A DNA stretch of 64,000 nt from Sunxiuqinia sp963678245 (GTDB lineage: Bacteria > Bacteroidota > Bacteroidia > Bacteroidales > Prolixibacteraceae), in contig OZ223308.1 of NCBI GenBank assembly GCA_965140765.1, positions 1 to 64,000 on the forward strand, in the 5' to 3' direction. Positions 20,004-28,937 of this stretch are shown here, in pieces. The notes under the pieces were generated by a model, which was not told the DNA's origin, ran no database searches, and worked only from the letters and a program-made list of their open reading frames with translations. The translations under genes and the position numbers were made by a program. Every line of letters starts with the position of its first letter. Positions within the stretch are counted from its first letter, which is position 1.

Positions 20004-20600
20004 TTACTCGGCAATGCCGATTACACCGCAAGCAACTCTAGCTCCGGCTGCTCCGGTAGGCTGCGACGTTAAGTCGTCTTCACCGGCATGGACGATAATT
20101 CCGCGGCCAATGATGGAGTGCTCGCCACTAAAGCTTATCATTGAATCTGTCATTTCAAAATGAATTGTACCATCTTCATCAGCTTCAACATTCCCGAAAT
20201 CGCCTACATGACGCTCTTCTCCAGAAGGTGAACCGTGTTTTGTATTTTCAGGATTAAAATGTCCTCCAGAAGAAGTACCATCAGATGCAGAACAATCTCC
20301 GTATTGATGAATGTGGAAACCATGTTTCCCTGGTGTAAAGCCTTCGCCATCAAAAACTATTTTTATATCTGAACCGCTTCTGGTAAATGTTACAATACCG
20401 CTTACATCGTTTCCTTCGGTAGGATGCAAAACACAAACTGCTTTGTTTATCGACGCGTCAGACTCCACAACGCTTTTTTCGGTATTCATGGACGACTCAT
20501 TTTCGTGATTTTGCTTTTGTGAATTTGTGCACGATTGAGTTGCAAATAATATTCCTGCTGCAATTAGTAAATTAAGCACTAGTAGTTTTCTATGTTTCAT
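20004..20600 (-). CDS. sodC: Cu/Zn superoxide dismutase, envelope lipoprotein
   Basis: The enzyme converts superoxide to oxygen and hydrogen peroxide in the cell envelope. The 198-residue protein starts with a signal peptide and a lipobox-like TQSC, making C24 the likely lipidated residue, followed by a ~30-residue polar linker. Copper ligands H96, H98, H114 and H171 are present. Zinc ligands H114, H122, H131 and D134 are present too, as are the disulfide pair C103/C191 and the active-site Arg of GARVACGVIG. The gene lies alone between the IS element and a 350-bp gene-free stretch, so it is probably transcribed by itself. All catalytic positions are intact. Confidence 0.95.
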   Translation of the reverse strand: MKHRKLLVLNLLIAAGILFATQSCTNSQKQNHENESSMNTEKSVVESDASINKAVCVLHPTEGNDVSGIVTFTRSGSDIKIVFDGEGFTPGKHGFHIHQYGDCSASDGTSSGGHFNPENTKHGSPSGEERHVGDFGNVEADEDGTIHFEMTDSMISFSGEHSIIGRGIIVHAGEDDLTSQPTGAAGARVACGVIGIAE

Positions 20601-20950
20601 AACTTAAATTTTTGGAGTTAATTATAAATTTCATAACTGTGTCTTGATGTAAGAACATATATTAAATCACTAATTTTATCCGGGACTATGTTTTAACCGT
20701 TAGAACAAGAAAATGTATTATTCAATTTTCTGAAACATTCAAATCGACCTCAAGGCTGAATAGGTTTATCGTTTTCAAACAACACAAATGATTTATCACA
20801 ATTATATGAGCCCCCCAAAACAGCATATTTGTAATCAATCAACAATGTAAATTCTTCGCTCAGCTCTATCATTCCTTTACTCGTTTAAATCCTACCTTTT
20901 TTTCAACGTTCCTAAACCTATATTGTTTAATTGTTCACTGCTAAATAATA
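20601..20950. other. Intergenic region, no recognised gene
   Basis: The region holds the sodC upstream sequence and the end of the HAD phosphatase gene. The only notable frame is a 40-codon ORF on the minus strand at 20750-20872 (starts MIELSEEFTLLIDYKYAV, preceded by AAAGGA). It resembles nothing I recognise and may be a gene remnant or chance. Confidence 0.4.
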
Positions 20951-21703
20951 TTAGAATAGTTTTGTTAGATTTTGGATTTTCTTAATACAGTAGGTTTTGG
21001 GATAGCCTCCCCTTGTCGACTTTGTAAAAAGACCACTGCTGCCACTCTTGGAACTAAGGGGAAATTCTGAAATATTTCTTTTTTCGGAAACGAACACCTG
21101 ATCAATGCCAGCCGCTTTAGCCCCAAGTATGTCAGTTTCCCAGGAGTCACCGATCATAACACTAGTCTTCTTTTTTGAATTGCAGCACTTTAGAGCATGC
21201 AAGAAAATGCGTTTGTCAGGCTTGGGAATTTTAACGGCTTCGGAAGTAAAGACTCGGTCAAAGAAAACATCAAGTCCGCTTGTTGAAATTTTCCGATGCT
21301 GGACTTCGGTGAAACCATTTGTAATAATGTGCATTTGGTAGCGTCGCTCTTTCAGGTATTGGAGTGTTTCAACAACTCCTGGAAATAGCTTTGTTTGCAA
21401 TGGCATCAGCTCCAGGTATTGCTCATTCATCTCAACGGGATCAATCCCTTCAACATTAAAATGAGATAAGGTATCTTCGAAACGCTTTTTGATCAGATCT
21501 GGTTTCCGAATTTCCTTATTTCGGTAAGCTTCCCAGAGTTTGTGATTTACTCCTTGGTAATAGCTGAAAAAGGCTTCAAAGTCTTTCACTTGATCATTTA
21601 CAGCTAGTTCTTCGAACGTTTGTTTTAAGGTCAGCTTTGAGTTTGCGTCAAAATCCCAAAGCGTGCGATCTAGATCAAAAAAAAGCTGCTCGTATTTCTT
21701 CAT
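20951..21703 (-). CDS. HAD-superfamily hydrolase, YjjG-type (noncanonical pyrimidine) nucleotidase
   Basis: The 250-residue protein has motif I FFDLDRTLWDFD with both catalytic aspartates, motif II IITNGF, the lysine in EAVKIPKPDKRIF, and motif IV MIGDSWETDILGAKAAG. This is the pattern of YjjG/YfnB phosphatases, which dephosphorylate nucleoside monophosphates and help remove mutagenic pyrimidines; the substrate is inferred from family. The C-terminus is odd. A ~22-residue Ser/Gly-rich stretch (about codons 212-234) splits the expected tail, and the usual P-T-Y-x-I pattern resumes as KTYCIKKIQNL. The stretch coincides with a REP-like repeat listed separately. The gene lies 21 bp upstream of rsmI's 3' end on the same strand and is probably co-transcribed with it. 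Confidence 0.85.
   Translation of the reverse strand: MKKYEQLFFDLDRTLWDFDANSKLTLKQTFEELAVNDQVKDFEAFFSYYQGVNHKLWEAYRNKEIRKPDLIKKRFEDTLSHFNVEGIDPVEMNEQYLELMPLQTKLFPGVVETLQYLKERRYQMHIITNGFTEVQHRKISTSGLDVFFDRVFTSEAVKIPKPDKRIFLHALKCCNSKKKTSVMIGDSWETDILGAKAAGIDQVFVSEKRNISEFPLSSKSGSSGLFTKSTRGGYPKTYCIKKIQNLTKLF
20997..21068. repeat. REP-like palindromic element inside the 3' end of the HAD gene
   Basis: On the plus strand, CCTCCCCTTGTCGACTTTGT and CTAAGGGGAAAT bracket about 70 bp with CCCCTT/AAGGGG complementary ends. Read on the minus strand, it adds the in-frame peptide SPLSSKSGSSGLFTKSTRGG. Such Ser/Gly/Arg-rich translations are typical of dispersed repeats in Bacteroidota genomes, from general recall. 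No second copy of this type was noticed in the window. Confidence 0.5.
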
Positions 21704-21724
21704 GGTTGTTGCAGTCTGCCAATT

Positions 21725-22396
21725 CTACTTTTTCCCTTCAACAACAATAACAATTTCGCCTTTTACTGTTTTAGCTTTAAAATAATTAGCTAGCTCAACA
21801 ACGGTACCCCGCTTCGTTTCTTCGTAAAGCTTAGTCAACTCTCTGGAGACAGAGGCCATTCTGTCGGCTCCAAAAAATTCGGCAAATTGCTCCAGACTTT
21901 TGACCAGTCGGTAAGGTGATTCGTAAAAAACCATGGTACGGTCTTCTTCAGCCAACTGCTTTAGTTTCTTTTGCCGACCTTTTTTGGGTGGCAAAAAGCC
22001 TTCAAAGCAAAATCGGTCATTTGGCAGCCCCGAATTTACCAAAGCCGGAATAAGTGCTGTTGCTCCGGGCAAGCATTCAACTTCAACATCATTTTCAATA
22101 CAAGCTTTTACCAGTAAATAGCCAGGATCGCTAATTGCCGGAGTTCCAGCATCTGAAATTAAAGCCAGGTTTTCGCCCGATGCCATTCGTTGCGCCAAGC
22201 TTTCAACCGTTTTATGTTCGTTGAACTTGTGGTGCGAAAAGACTTTTTTCTGAATCTCAAAATGATGCAGCAATTTGGAAGATGTCCGGGTATCTTCGGC
22301 CAATATTAAATCAACTTCTTTTAATATTTTGATGCCACGAAGAGTGATGTCATCTAGATTTCCAATTGGTGTTGGTACAATATATAGTTTCCCCAT
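21725..22396 (-). CDS. rsmI: 16S rRNA (cytidine(1402)-2'-O)-methyltransferase
   Basis: RsmI 2'-O-methylates C1402 in the decoding centre of 16S rRNA using S-adenosylmethionine. The start MGKLYIVPTPIGNLDDITLR is the classical N-terminus, and AEDTRTSSKLL, ISDAGTPAISDPG and LPGATALIPALVNSGLP complete the tetrapyrrole-methylase (SAM-binding) fold signature. Its ATG follows the upstream gene's TAA after one base. A longer frame to 22432 would overlap that gene and adds nothing conserved, so I chose the inner start. At 223 residues it is somewhat shorter than E. coli RsmI, as is common in Bacteroidota. Confidence 0.95.
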   Translation of the reverse strand: MGKLYIVPTPIGNLDDITLRGIKILKEVDLILAEDTRTSSKLLHHFEIQKKVFSHHKFNEHKTVESLAQRMASGENLALISDAGTPAISDPGYLLVKACIENDVEVECLPGATALIPALVNSGLPNDRFCFEGFLPPKKGRQKKLKQLAEEDRTMVFYESPYRLVKSLEQFAEFFGADRMASVSRELTKLYEETKRGTVVELANYFKAKTVKGEIVIVVEGKK

Positions 22397-22397
22397 G

Positions 22398-23195
22398 TTA
22401 ATTTGTAAAGCGGCGTTTAACCAGTTGTGCAAACTGAATACTGGTATCTGTTTTCTTCCATTTGAAGTTTGAATTCAAATAAGATACCGCATCGTCAAGA
22501 TTGCCGGATTGATCGATACTGCGAATGGTACGATGAAAAAGAGCAGGATCGTTGTCGAAAAGCTCCCGAGTATACTGAAAGCGGTCGTTCAGCCCAATCG
22601 CCGTCTCCAGCTTTTCGATAGGAGAACTTGCCAGTCTTTTGTCGAGTGAGTTTGAAGCTAAAATCAAATCATTCAGCGATTTCCCTTTGACAAAATTTTC
22701 TCCTAAGGTTTTGAGTTTATCAGAATCTTCTTCGATGCTTTCTTCTTTTTCATTCGAACTACTTGCTGTCGGCTCGGGCTTCTGTCCCTGACTATTTTTT
22801 TCTATCGGAGCCTCCGGAGTTTCAACTATTTCCTTTTCAGGAGCTTGCTCAGGCTCTGGTTCAATATTGGTGTTATTTGGCGTATTCTCAGGTTTTATTT
22901 CATTTACCTCAGGCTTGCTCAATTCTTCTTTTACTTTCTCTTCAACTTTTTCTGTTGGAAGAATAGGTGTCGTAATCGTCGTTTCCTGTCTCTCCGGCAC
23001 CGGCGTGTTATTCGGTGTTTCGCTAATTTCCTTTAGGAATTCAAACTCCTGCGAAACCAATTTCGATTTACTTAATGCAATATTCAGTTCAAACTTCGAA
23101 ATATCCTGAGATTGATGTAATGAAGCTGTTATCTCATTCAATTCTTCCAAATCTTTTAAAATAAGTTGTATCAATTTGTGTTTTTCCATAATCAT
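22398..23195 (-). CDS. Conserved hypothetical protein with Pro/Glu-rich linker
   Basis: I do not recognise a named family. The 265-residue protein has a helical N-terminus (residues 1-60, ELNEITASLHQSQDISKFEL), a long acidic, Pro/Glu/Thr-rich low-complexity linker (about 60-160), and a folded C-terminal part with GENFVKGKSLNDLI, a DRFQYTRELFDNDPALFHRT segment and a DDAVSYLNSNFKW end. No signal peptide or membrane segment is visible, so it is probably cytoplasmic. It is divergent from tdk and directly upstream of rsmI with a one-base gap. A better start may be the ATG at 23189 (MEKHKL). Function is unknown. Confidence 0.75.
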   Translation of the reverse strand: MIMEKHKLIQLILKDLEELNEITASLHQSQDISKFELNIALSKSKLVSQEFEFLKEISETPNNTPVPERQETTITTPILPTEKVEEKVKEELSKPEVNEIKPENTPNNTNIEPEPEQAPEKEIVETPEAPIEKNSQGQKPEPTASSSNEKEESIEEDSDKLKTLGENFVKGKSLNDLILASNSLDKRLASSPIEKLETAIGLNDRFQYTRELFDNDPALFHRTIRSIDQSGNLDDAVSYLNSNFKWKKTDTSIQFAQLVKRRFTN

Positions 23196-23266
23196 TCCAA
23201 AACTAGATTACCCGACATTTTCGTTACTTTTGTAAAAGTAGTAAAATCCAAAATTAATAAAGGTAA
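23196..23266. promoter_or_regulatory. Divergent promoter region between the hypothetical gene and tdk
   Basis: Sequences matching the Bacteroidota -7 consensus TAnnTTTG occur on both strands: TACTTTTG at 23225-23232 toward tdk, and TAGTTTTG (plus strand CAAAACTA, 23198-23205) toward the hypothetical gene. I see no clear -33 TTTG at the right distance for either, so this is tentative. Confidence 0.35.
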
Positions 23267-23845
23267 ATGTTTCTTGAAAGGGATGTCAGTCATCATAAAA
23301 ACGGTGGAACAATAGAAGTTATTGCCGGATCAATGTTTTCGGGCAAAACAGAAGAGTTAATCCGGCGTTTAAAAAGAGCACAATTTGCTAAGCAAAAGGT
23401 GGAAATTTTTAAACCGGTGGTTGATACGCGTTATTCGATCGCGGAAGTGGTGTCCCATGACGAGAACTCCATTCCCAGTTCTCCGGTAGAAAACTCAGCA
23501 AATATCCTGTTATTAGCCGGTAATGTTGATGTGGTTGCCATTGATGAAGCCCAGTTTTTTGACAAAGGGCTTGTTGAAGTTTGTCAAAGGTTAGCAGACA
23601 TGGGCATTCGTGTGATCATTGCCGGTCTGGATATGGACTTTACAGGAAAACCTTTTGGCCCAGTGCCAGATTTGATGGCTATTGCCAATTACGTTTCTAA
23701 AGTGCATGCCATTTGCGTTCATTGCGGAAGTGTTGCCCAGTTTTCGCATCGGTTGGTGTCGAACAACAAACAAGTGATGCTTGGAGAAAAGGAAGAATAT
23801 GAACCCCTTTGCAGGGTATGCTACAATAAGGCGAAAAACACATGA
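23267..23845 (+). CDS. tdk: Thymidine kinase
   Basis: Tdk phosphorylates thymidine and deoxyuridine in pyrimidine salvage. This is a type II enzyme of 192 residues. It has the P-loop GSMFSGKT (21-28), the DEAQFF Walker B-like motif (93-98) with the catalytic Glu, and four zinc-binding cysteines in two pairs (C150/C153 and C182/C185). The lasso region GLDMDFTGKPFGPVPDLMA is also present. The stop overlaps the start of murF-alr by ATGA, indicating translational coupling. Confidence 0.95.
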   Translation: MFLERDVSHHKNGGTIEVIAGSMFSGKTEELIRRLKRAQFAKQKVEIFKPVVDTRYSIAEVVSHDENSIPSSPVENSANILLLAGNVDVVAIDEAQFFDKGLVEVCQRLADMGIRVIIAGLDMDFTGKPFGPVPDLMAIANYVSKVHAICVHCGSVAQFSHRLVSNNKQVMLGEKEEYEPLCRVCYNKAKNT

Positions 23846-26325
23846 TAACATACGACATCGACAAACTAGCTGATATTATTGATGGAAACCTACAGGCTGC
23901 TGTAAACGGTAATGCAAAACCGATCTCAAATATTTCGATTGATAGCCGAACCATTGTAGATCCGGATTCCTGTTTGTTTTTTGCGTTAAAAGGAGAACGG
24001 CATGATGGACATCGATTCATTGAAGAGTTGCACAAGAAAGGGGTTCGCAACTTTGTGGTGTCGCATTTGCCTACTCAGCCGTATCAGTTTGAGCAGGCAG
24101 GTTTTATTTTCGTTGAGGATACGTTAAAGGCATTGCAGCAACTGGCAGCACATGTGCGGAATGAATTTCAGTTCCCGGTTTTGGCGATCACCGGAAGTAA
24201 CGGAAAGACAATTGTAAAAGAATGGCTGTTTGATTTATTACAAAGTCAGTTTCGAGTTGTTCGTAGTCCTAAAAGCTACAATTCGCAAGTAGGGGTGCCA
24301 CTTTCGCTTTGGAACATGAATCGCGATGCCGACCTGGGAATTGTTGAAGCCGGAATTTCCAAGCCAGAGGAAATGATAAAATTAGCTAACCTTATCCATC
24401 CTGAATTTGGAATAATTACAACGATTGGAGACGCCCATCAGGAAAATTTTAAAACGCTGGAAAATAAGCTTACGGAAAAGTTAAAGCTTTTCGAAGATGC
24501 CGAGTTGTTAATTTATCGAAAAGATTCAGCATTAATTGATCACGTTCTAGGCAACAAATTCAGAAACGAGCAAACTAAACTTTTTTCTTGGTCTACGGAC
24601 AACTTAAAAGCCGATTTGCTTATTCGAATTGAAAAGAGCCTGCAGAAGGCTACTCTTTATTTTGCCTGGCTTGAAAAATCATATGAAACCGAAATTCCTT
24701 TTACCGATGACGCGTCGTTGGAGAATGTTTGTCACTGTTTAGCTTTCATCGCGGCTAAAGGCTGGGTGAACGAATATCTATTGAGTCAATTTTCAAGCTT
24801 ACAGCCAGTTGCTATGCGTTTAGAGTTGAAGCAAGGAATTAACGATTGCCTGCTTGTTAACGATTATTATAATTCCGATATCAATTCGCTGGAAATTGCG
24901 TTGCAGTTTCTGAATCAACAAACCAGCTCCAGCAGGCAGCAGAAGACGGTGATTCTTTCCGACATCAGGCAATCGGGCTTTCCTACTAGCCAATTGTATG
25001 CTAAAGTAAGCCGCTTGTTAAAACTGAACAAGGTAACTCGACTAATTGGAATTGGAAAAAACATAGTGGAACACGGGGCGGCTTTCAATATAACTACCGA
25101 ATTTTATCCTTCAACATTGGATTTTATTCAGAATTGGAAATCGCACAATTTTAAAGATGAAGCCATATTAATAAAAGGTGCCCGGGAGTTTCGCTTTGAG
25201 GAAATTGCCTTGTTGCTTCAAAAGAAATATCACCAAACACAGTTGGAGGTCAATTTAAATAGTTTGGTCGAAAACCTCAATATTTTCAAAGAAAAAGTAA
25301 ACTCACAGACCAAAATAATGGCCATGGTGAAGGCATTTTCGTATGGAAGTGGCACGGTAGAAATTGCGAGGGCTTTGGAATTTCAGAAGGTCGATTATTT
25401 AGCGGTTGCTGTGGCTGATGAAGGCATTGAATTGCGACAGGCAGGAATCGAAACGCCAATCGTCGTGATGAATCCAGAGGAGCATAGTTTTGAGGCGATG
25501 ATTGAATACCGCCTGGAACCAAACGTTTATTCCGCGGAGCTGTTTCGGCAGTTTAATGCCGTAGCAAAAAGTTCTGCTGTTTCGTATTATCCGATCCATA
25601 TCAAAGTTGAAACCGGGATGAATCGGTTGGGATTTTCAGATATTGATGAATTAAAACACGTTTCTCAACAAATCAATCACGAAGAAGTATTGCGCATTCA
25701 ATCGGTATTCACGCATTTAGCAGGTTCAGACGAAGCACAGCACGACGAATACACCCGTAAGCAATATCAACGATTTATAGAGATCTCAGATATTGTGGTG
25801 AGTTTTCAGAAAAATAAGGTCATTCGACATATATTAAATTCAGCGGGGATTGAACGGTTTCCCGAATTTCAACTTGACATGGTTCGCTTAGGCATCGGAC
25901 TTTATGGCGTTGCGGCAACCAGCAATACCCCTGTGCGGCCAATTGCGCGATGGACTAGTGTTATTTCACAAGTTAAAACAGTCGACATGGGCGAAACAAT
26001 AGGTTATGGCAGAAAGGGAAAGGCAGATAAAACAAAAAAAATTGCCGTAGTACCTGTTGGATATGCCGATGGTTTTTTACGACGTTTTAGCAATGGCGTT
26101 GGAAAGATGTGGATCAATGAGACGAAAGTGCCTGTTATTGGGAATGTATGCATGGATATGACCATGATAGATGTTAGCGAAGCAAATCCACAGGTTGGAG
26201 ATTTAGTGGAATTAATGGGAGAACATATTCAGTTAAACGATTTGGCAGAATGGGCAGAAACAATTCCCTATGAGATACTGACCGGGATTTCACAGCGGGT
26301 TAAGCGAGTGTATTCTCAAGAATAA
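23842..26325 (+). CDS. Bifunctional MurF ligase / alanine racemase
   Basis: The 827-residue fusion supplies both D-Ala-forming and D-Ala-D-Ala-attaching steps of peptidoglycan precursor synthesis. Residues 1-~455 are MurF (UDP-MurNAc-tripeptide:D-Ala-D-Ala ligase), with the ATP loop GSNGKT at 118-123. Residues ~465-827 are a PLP-dependent alanine racemase, with the cofactor lysine K497 in MAMVKAFSYGSG and catalytic tyrosine Y722 in GYGRKGK, followed by VIGNVCMDMTMIDV. Such fusions are well known in Bacteroidota. A possible weakness is that the MurF part has DYYNSD where other MurF proteins usually have DxYNA/S; I regard this as normal variation. The gene is coupled to tdk by a 4-bp overlap and ends at a strong hairpin shared with the convergent crp-like gene. 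Confidence 0.95.
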   Translation: MITYDIDKLADIIDGNLQAAVNGNAKPISNISIDSRTIVDPDSCLFFALKGERHDGHRFIEELHKKGVRNFVVSHLPTQPYQFEQAGFIFVEDTLKALQQLAAHVRNEFQFPVLAITGSNGKTIVKEWLFDLLQSQFRVVRSPKSYNSQVGVPLSLWNMNRDADLGIVEAGISKPEEMIKLANLIHPEFGIITTIGDAHQENFKTLENKLTEKLKLFEDAELLIYRKDSALIDHVLGNKFRNEQTKLFSWSTDNLKADLLIRIEKSLQKATLYFAWLEKSYETEIPFTDDASLENVCHCLAFIAAKGWVNEYLLSQFSSLQPVAMRLELKQGINDCLLVNDYYNSDINSLEIALQFLNQQTSSSRQQKTVILSDIRQSGFPTSQLYAKVSRLLKLNKVTRLIGIGKNIVEHGAAFNITTEFYPSTLDFIQNWKSHNFKDEAILIKGAREFRFEEIALLLQKKYHQTQLEVNLNSLVENLNIFKEKVNSQTKIMAMVKAFSYGSGTVEIARALEFQKVDYLAVAVADEGIELRQAGIETPIVVMNPEEHSFEAMIEYRLEPNVYSAELFRQFNAVAKSSAVSYYPIHIKVETGMNRLGFSDIDELKHVSQQINHEEVLRIQSVFTHLAGSDEAQHDEYTRKQYQRFIEISDIVVSFQKNKVIRHILNSAGIERFPEFQLDMVRLGIGLYGVAATSNTPVRPIARWTSVISQVKTVDMGETIGYGRKGKADKTKKIAVVPVGYADGFLRRFSNGVGKMWINETKVPVIGNVCMDMTMIDVSEANPQVGDLVELMGEHIQLNDLAEWAETIPYEILTGISQRVKRVYSQE

Positions 26326-26326
26326 A

Positions 26327-26365
26327 AAAAGGGGAAATAAAATCTTGAGTTTTATTTCCCCTTTT
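26327..26365. terminator. Bidirectional rho-independent terminator
   Basis: A perfect 16-bp stem (26327-26342 with 26350-26365), built from AAAAGGGGAAATAAAA and its complement, encloses the 7-nt loop TCTTGAG. A and T runs on the two sides allow it to end both the murF-alr transcript (plus) and the Crp/Fnr transcript (minus). Confidence 0.9.
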
Positions 26366-26384
26366 GCAATTCGCTATGTTTTTT

Positions 26385-27086
26385 TTATCCTAATTTACTG
26401 ATTCGCTCCAATTTTTGCTCATCTAAAATTCTGATTTTACGTCCGTCAATGGCAATTACCTTTTCGCCGGCAAAAGTAGATAGGGTCCGAATGGCATTCG
26501 ACGTTGTCATGTTTGAAAGATTTGCAATGTCTTCGCGCGACAAGAATACTTTTAATGTTGCACCATCATGCTCAAAGCCATATTTATCTTTTAGTAATAG
26601 CAATGATTCGGCCAACCGACCTCTAATGTGCTTTTGGGTCAGTGTAACCGTTCTGGAGTTGGAAAATCCTAATTCACGAGCAAGTTTGCGTAGCAGTTTT
26701 GCGGTAACACTTGTATTTTTCAACATCGAGTTGAAAAAGAAATCCGCATCAACATGACAGGCTAGCGAATCTTCCAAGGCAACCGCTGACGCAATATGAA
26801 TTTCTTCAGCAAGTAATGCCCGATAACCAATAAAACCATAGGGCTTCGTCATTCTGATAATTTGTTCGCGCCCACCTACCCCTTCTTTGAAAATTTTGAT
26901 TTTCCCTTCAATCAAAAAAGAAAAACCGGTTGGTTTGTCTCCCTCTTTGTAAATAAATTCATTCTTCTTAAAATTGGTCAGGGTAATGTGTTTGAGTAGT
27001 CGTTCTTTCTCATCGGGAGTGAGACAACTGAAAACCGATTTTGGGTTTTCAAGCATTTCTTTAATCCCCATTTCATGGCTTAGCAT
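26385..27086 (-). CDS. Crp/Fnr-family transcriptional regulator
   Basis: The protein has an N-terminal cyclic-nucleotide-binding-type beta-roll (about residues 25-140: NEFIYKEGDKPTGFSFLIEGKIKIF), a dimer helix, and a C-terminal winged helix. The recognition region reads LSREDIANLSNMTTSNAIRTLSTF. The phosphate-binding cassette lacks the RxS signature of true cAMP receptors, and I see no Fnr-type cysteine cluster. The ligand is therefore unknown. The first ATG (27086, MLSHEMG) is preferred; a TTG three codons upstream would extend it. A -7-like TAACTTTG (27116-27123) lies ~30 bp upstream. The regulon is not evident from context. Confidence 0.88.
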   Translation of the reverse strand: MLSHEMGIKEMLENPKSVFSCLTPDEKERLLKHITLTNFKKNEFIYKEGDKPTGFSFLIEGKIKIFKEGVGGREQIIRMTKPYGFIGYRALLAEEIHIASAVALEDSLACHVDADFFFNSMLKNTSVTAKLLRKLARELGFSNSRTVTLTQKHIRGRLAESLLLLKDKYGFEHDGATLKVFLSREDIANLSNMTTSNAIRTLSTFAGEKVIAIDGRKIRILDEQKLERISKLG

Positions 27087-27115
27087 ACATTCCAACTTTA
27101 TATGTTATAGAGCAT

Positions 27116-27123
27116 CAAAGTTA
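27116..27123 (-). promoter_or_regulatory. Possible -7 promoter element of the Crp/Fnr gene
   Basis: On the minus strand the sequence reads TAACTTTG, matching the Bacteroidota -7 consensus TAnnTTTG, with a plausible short leader to the ATG at 27086. No matching -33 element is seen at the usual spacing. Confidence 0.3.
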
Positions 27124-27234
27124 ACCAATTTTAACAAATAAAAAACGTTTTGACATCCTTTTTTAGCCAAAAAGTGCTGGTTCACAAATAAATCTGGAAA
27201 AGAGTATTAATTCTCTACAAACATTCTTTTTGAA

Positions 27235-28878
27235 CTAATGATATCTTGCAACAAGGGGCATCTTCCTTCCAAACCCAAAAGCTTTTGAGCTAACCCTTAT
27301 AATCGGGGGGGATTGAAAACGCTTGTATTCATTTTGATTAACCATTCGCGTAACTTTAAAAACCATTTCTTTATCAAAACCTTGTTCAATAATCTCCTTT
27401 GGCGATAAGTTTAACTCAATATAATTGAACAAAACCCGATCTAAAATGTCGTAATCGGGAAGTGAGTCGGTGTCTTTTTGATCTGGCCTTAATTCTGCCG
27501 AAGGAGGTTTTTGAATGCTGTTGTAAGGTATGACTTCTCCATCCCGGTTAATGTAGTTCGAAAGTTTGTAAGCATCGTTTTTATAAACATCGCCAAGTAC
27601 TGCCAAGCCACCATTCATATCGCCATAAAGAGTTCCGTAACCCACTGCACATTCACTCTTGTTAGTTGTATTTAGCAAGATGTTTCCGAACTTGTTTGAT
27701 AAAGCCATAACAAGTATTCCACGGGTTCGAGCCTGAATATTTTCTTCGGCAATGCCCGGAGGCAAATCTCCAAACACCGGACTTAATTGGTTTTCAAATT
27801 CGTCAACCATATTTTGAATGGCAATAGTGTCGTACTGAATGCCCAGGTTTTCGGCAAGATGCAGAGCGTCGGCCACACTGTGGTCAGAGGAATATTTCGA
27901 CGGCATTAAAACACCACGTACATTCTCTTTACCCAAGGCCTCTACGGCCAAAGCACAAACCAAAGCCGAGTCAATTCCACCGGAAAGACCCAGAATTGCT
28001 TTATTAAAACCCATTTTCTGAAAATAGTCTCGGATCCCAAGGATTAAGGCTTGATGAATTTTGGCGATATAGTCTTTTTCTTGTTGGTGCTTGGGTGACG
28101 GGTTCTCGGTGTCAACCACATGGAAATCCTCTTCGAAATATGCGAGTTCCACCGGAATTGTTCCGTCCTCCTTCAAATAGATCGAACCACCATCGAAGAC
28201 GACTTCTGTGTTCGCGCCAACTTGATTTAAGTAGATAATTGGAAGTTGGTATTTAATGGCTTTCTTCACCAAAATATCCTTTCTCCAGTTTTCCTGATTG
28301 TATGAAAACGGAGATGCTGAGAGGTTAATTACAAGATCAGGATTCAGCTTACTCAATTCCTCAAGAGGCGAGCGAGTATACAACTTGTCCTTTCCAAATT
28401 CATTCTGGGTTGGCTGTTCATCCCATAAATCTTCACAAATGGTAATGGCTAGCCGTTTGCCGTTTAGCTCTACAATATCGAACTGGCGGTTGGGCTCAAA
28501 ATGGCGATATTCATCAAAAATATCGTATGTTGGAAGCAGCGATTTATGACGGATTGCCTCTATTTTCGCATCTTTCAGCAAAAATGCTGAATTGAAAAGT
28601 CTCTTTCCTCGTTCACTTTGGTTAATACTTGGACCTCCAACCAAGGCAGCAACCTTAGTGCATTCTTTGGCTATTTTTGCAATGGCTTGTTCCGCTTTTT
28701 CGATAAACTCTTTCCGCTCAAGTAAGTCATGCGGATAATAGCCGGTTACAGCCAGTTCTGAAAAGACAATCAACTCCGCTTCCTGTTTCTCCGCTTTCCT
28801 GATGGCTTCAATTATTTTATTGGAATTATCTTCGAAATTAGCAATATGATAGTTCAGTTGCGCTAATGCAATTTTCAT
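27235..28878 (-). CDS. nadE: Glutamine-dependent NAD+ synthetase
   Basis: The enzyme makes NAD+ from nicotinic acid adenine dinucleotide, ATP and glutamine, the last step of NAD synthesis. The 547-residue protein has an N-terminal nitrilase-type glutaminase domain with the triad E41 (SELAVTGYYP), K112 (HKSLLPTYDIFDE) and C148 (TICEDLW). The C-terminal synthetase domain has the pyrophosphatase loop SGGIDSA (299-305) and NTTNKSE. In Flavobacterium, nadE lies next to gldB; here gldB is ~1.4 kb away on the opposite strand. Complete and probably essential. Confidence 0.96.
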   Translation of the reverse strand: MKIALAQLNYHIANFEDNSNKIIEAIRKAEKQEAELIVFSELAVTGYYPHDLLERKEFIEKAEQAIAKIAKECTKVAALVGGPSINQSERGKRLFNSAFLLKDAKIEAIRHKSLLPTYDIFDEYRHFEPNRQFDIVELNGKRLAITICEDLWDEQPTQNEFGKDKLYTRSPLEELSKLNPDLVINLSASPFSYNQENWRKDILVKKAIKYQLPIIYLNQVGANTEVVFDGGSIYLKEDGTIPVELAYFEEDFHVVDTENPSPKHQQEKDYIAKIHQALILGIRDYFQKMGFNKAILGLSGGIDSALVCALAVEALGKENVRGVLMPSKYSSDHSVADALHLAENLGIQYDTIAIQNMVDEFENQLSPVFGDLPPGIAEENIQARTRGILVMALSNKFGNILLNTTNKSECAVGYGTLYGDMNGGLAVLGDVYKNDAYKLSNYINRDGEVIPYNSIQKPPSAELRPDQKDTDSLPDYDILDRVLFNYIELNLSPKEIIEQGFDKEMVFKVTRMVNQNEYKRFQSPPIIRVSSKAFGFGRKMPLVARYH

Positions 28879-28937
28879 AGTGAATCCGTTTTAGGAGAGC
28901 AAAAATAATTGAAAAAGAACAAAAAACGATTGGATTT

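Noticed and set aside
20750..20872. 40-codon minus-strand frame with a Shine-Dalgarno-like AAAGGA
   Set aside because: No recognisable similarity and too short to support; noted only within the intergenic entry.
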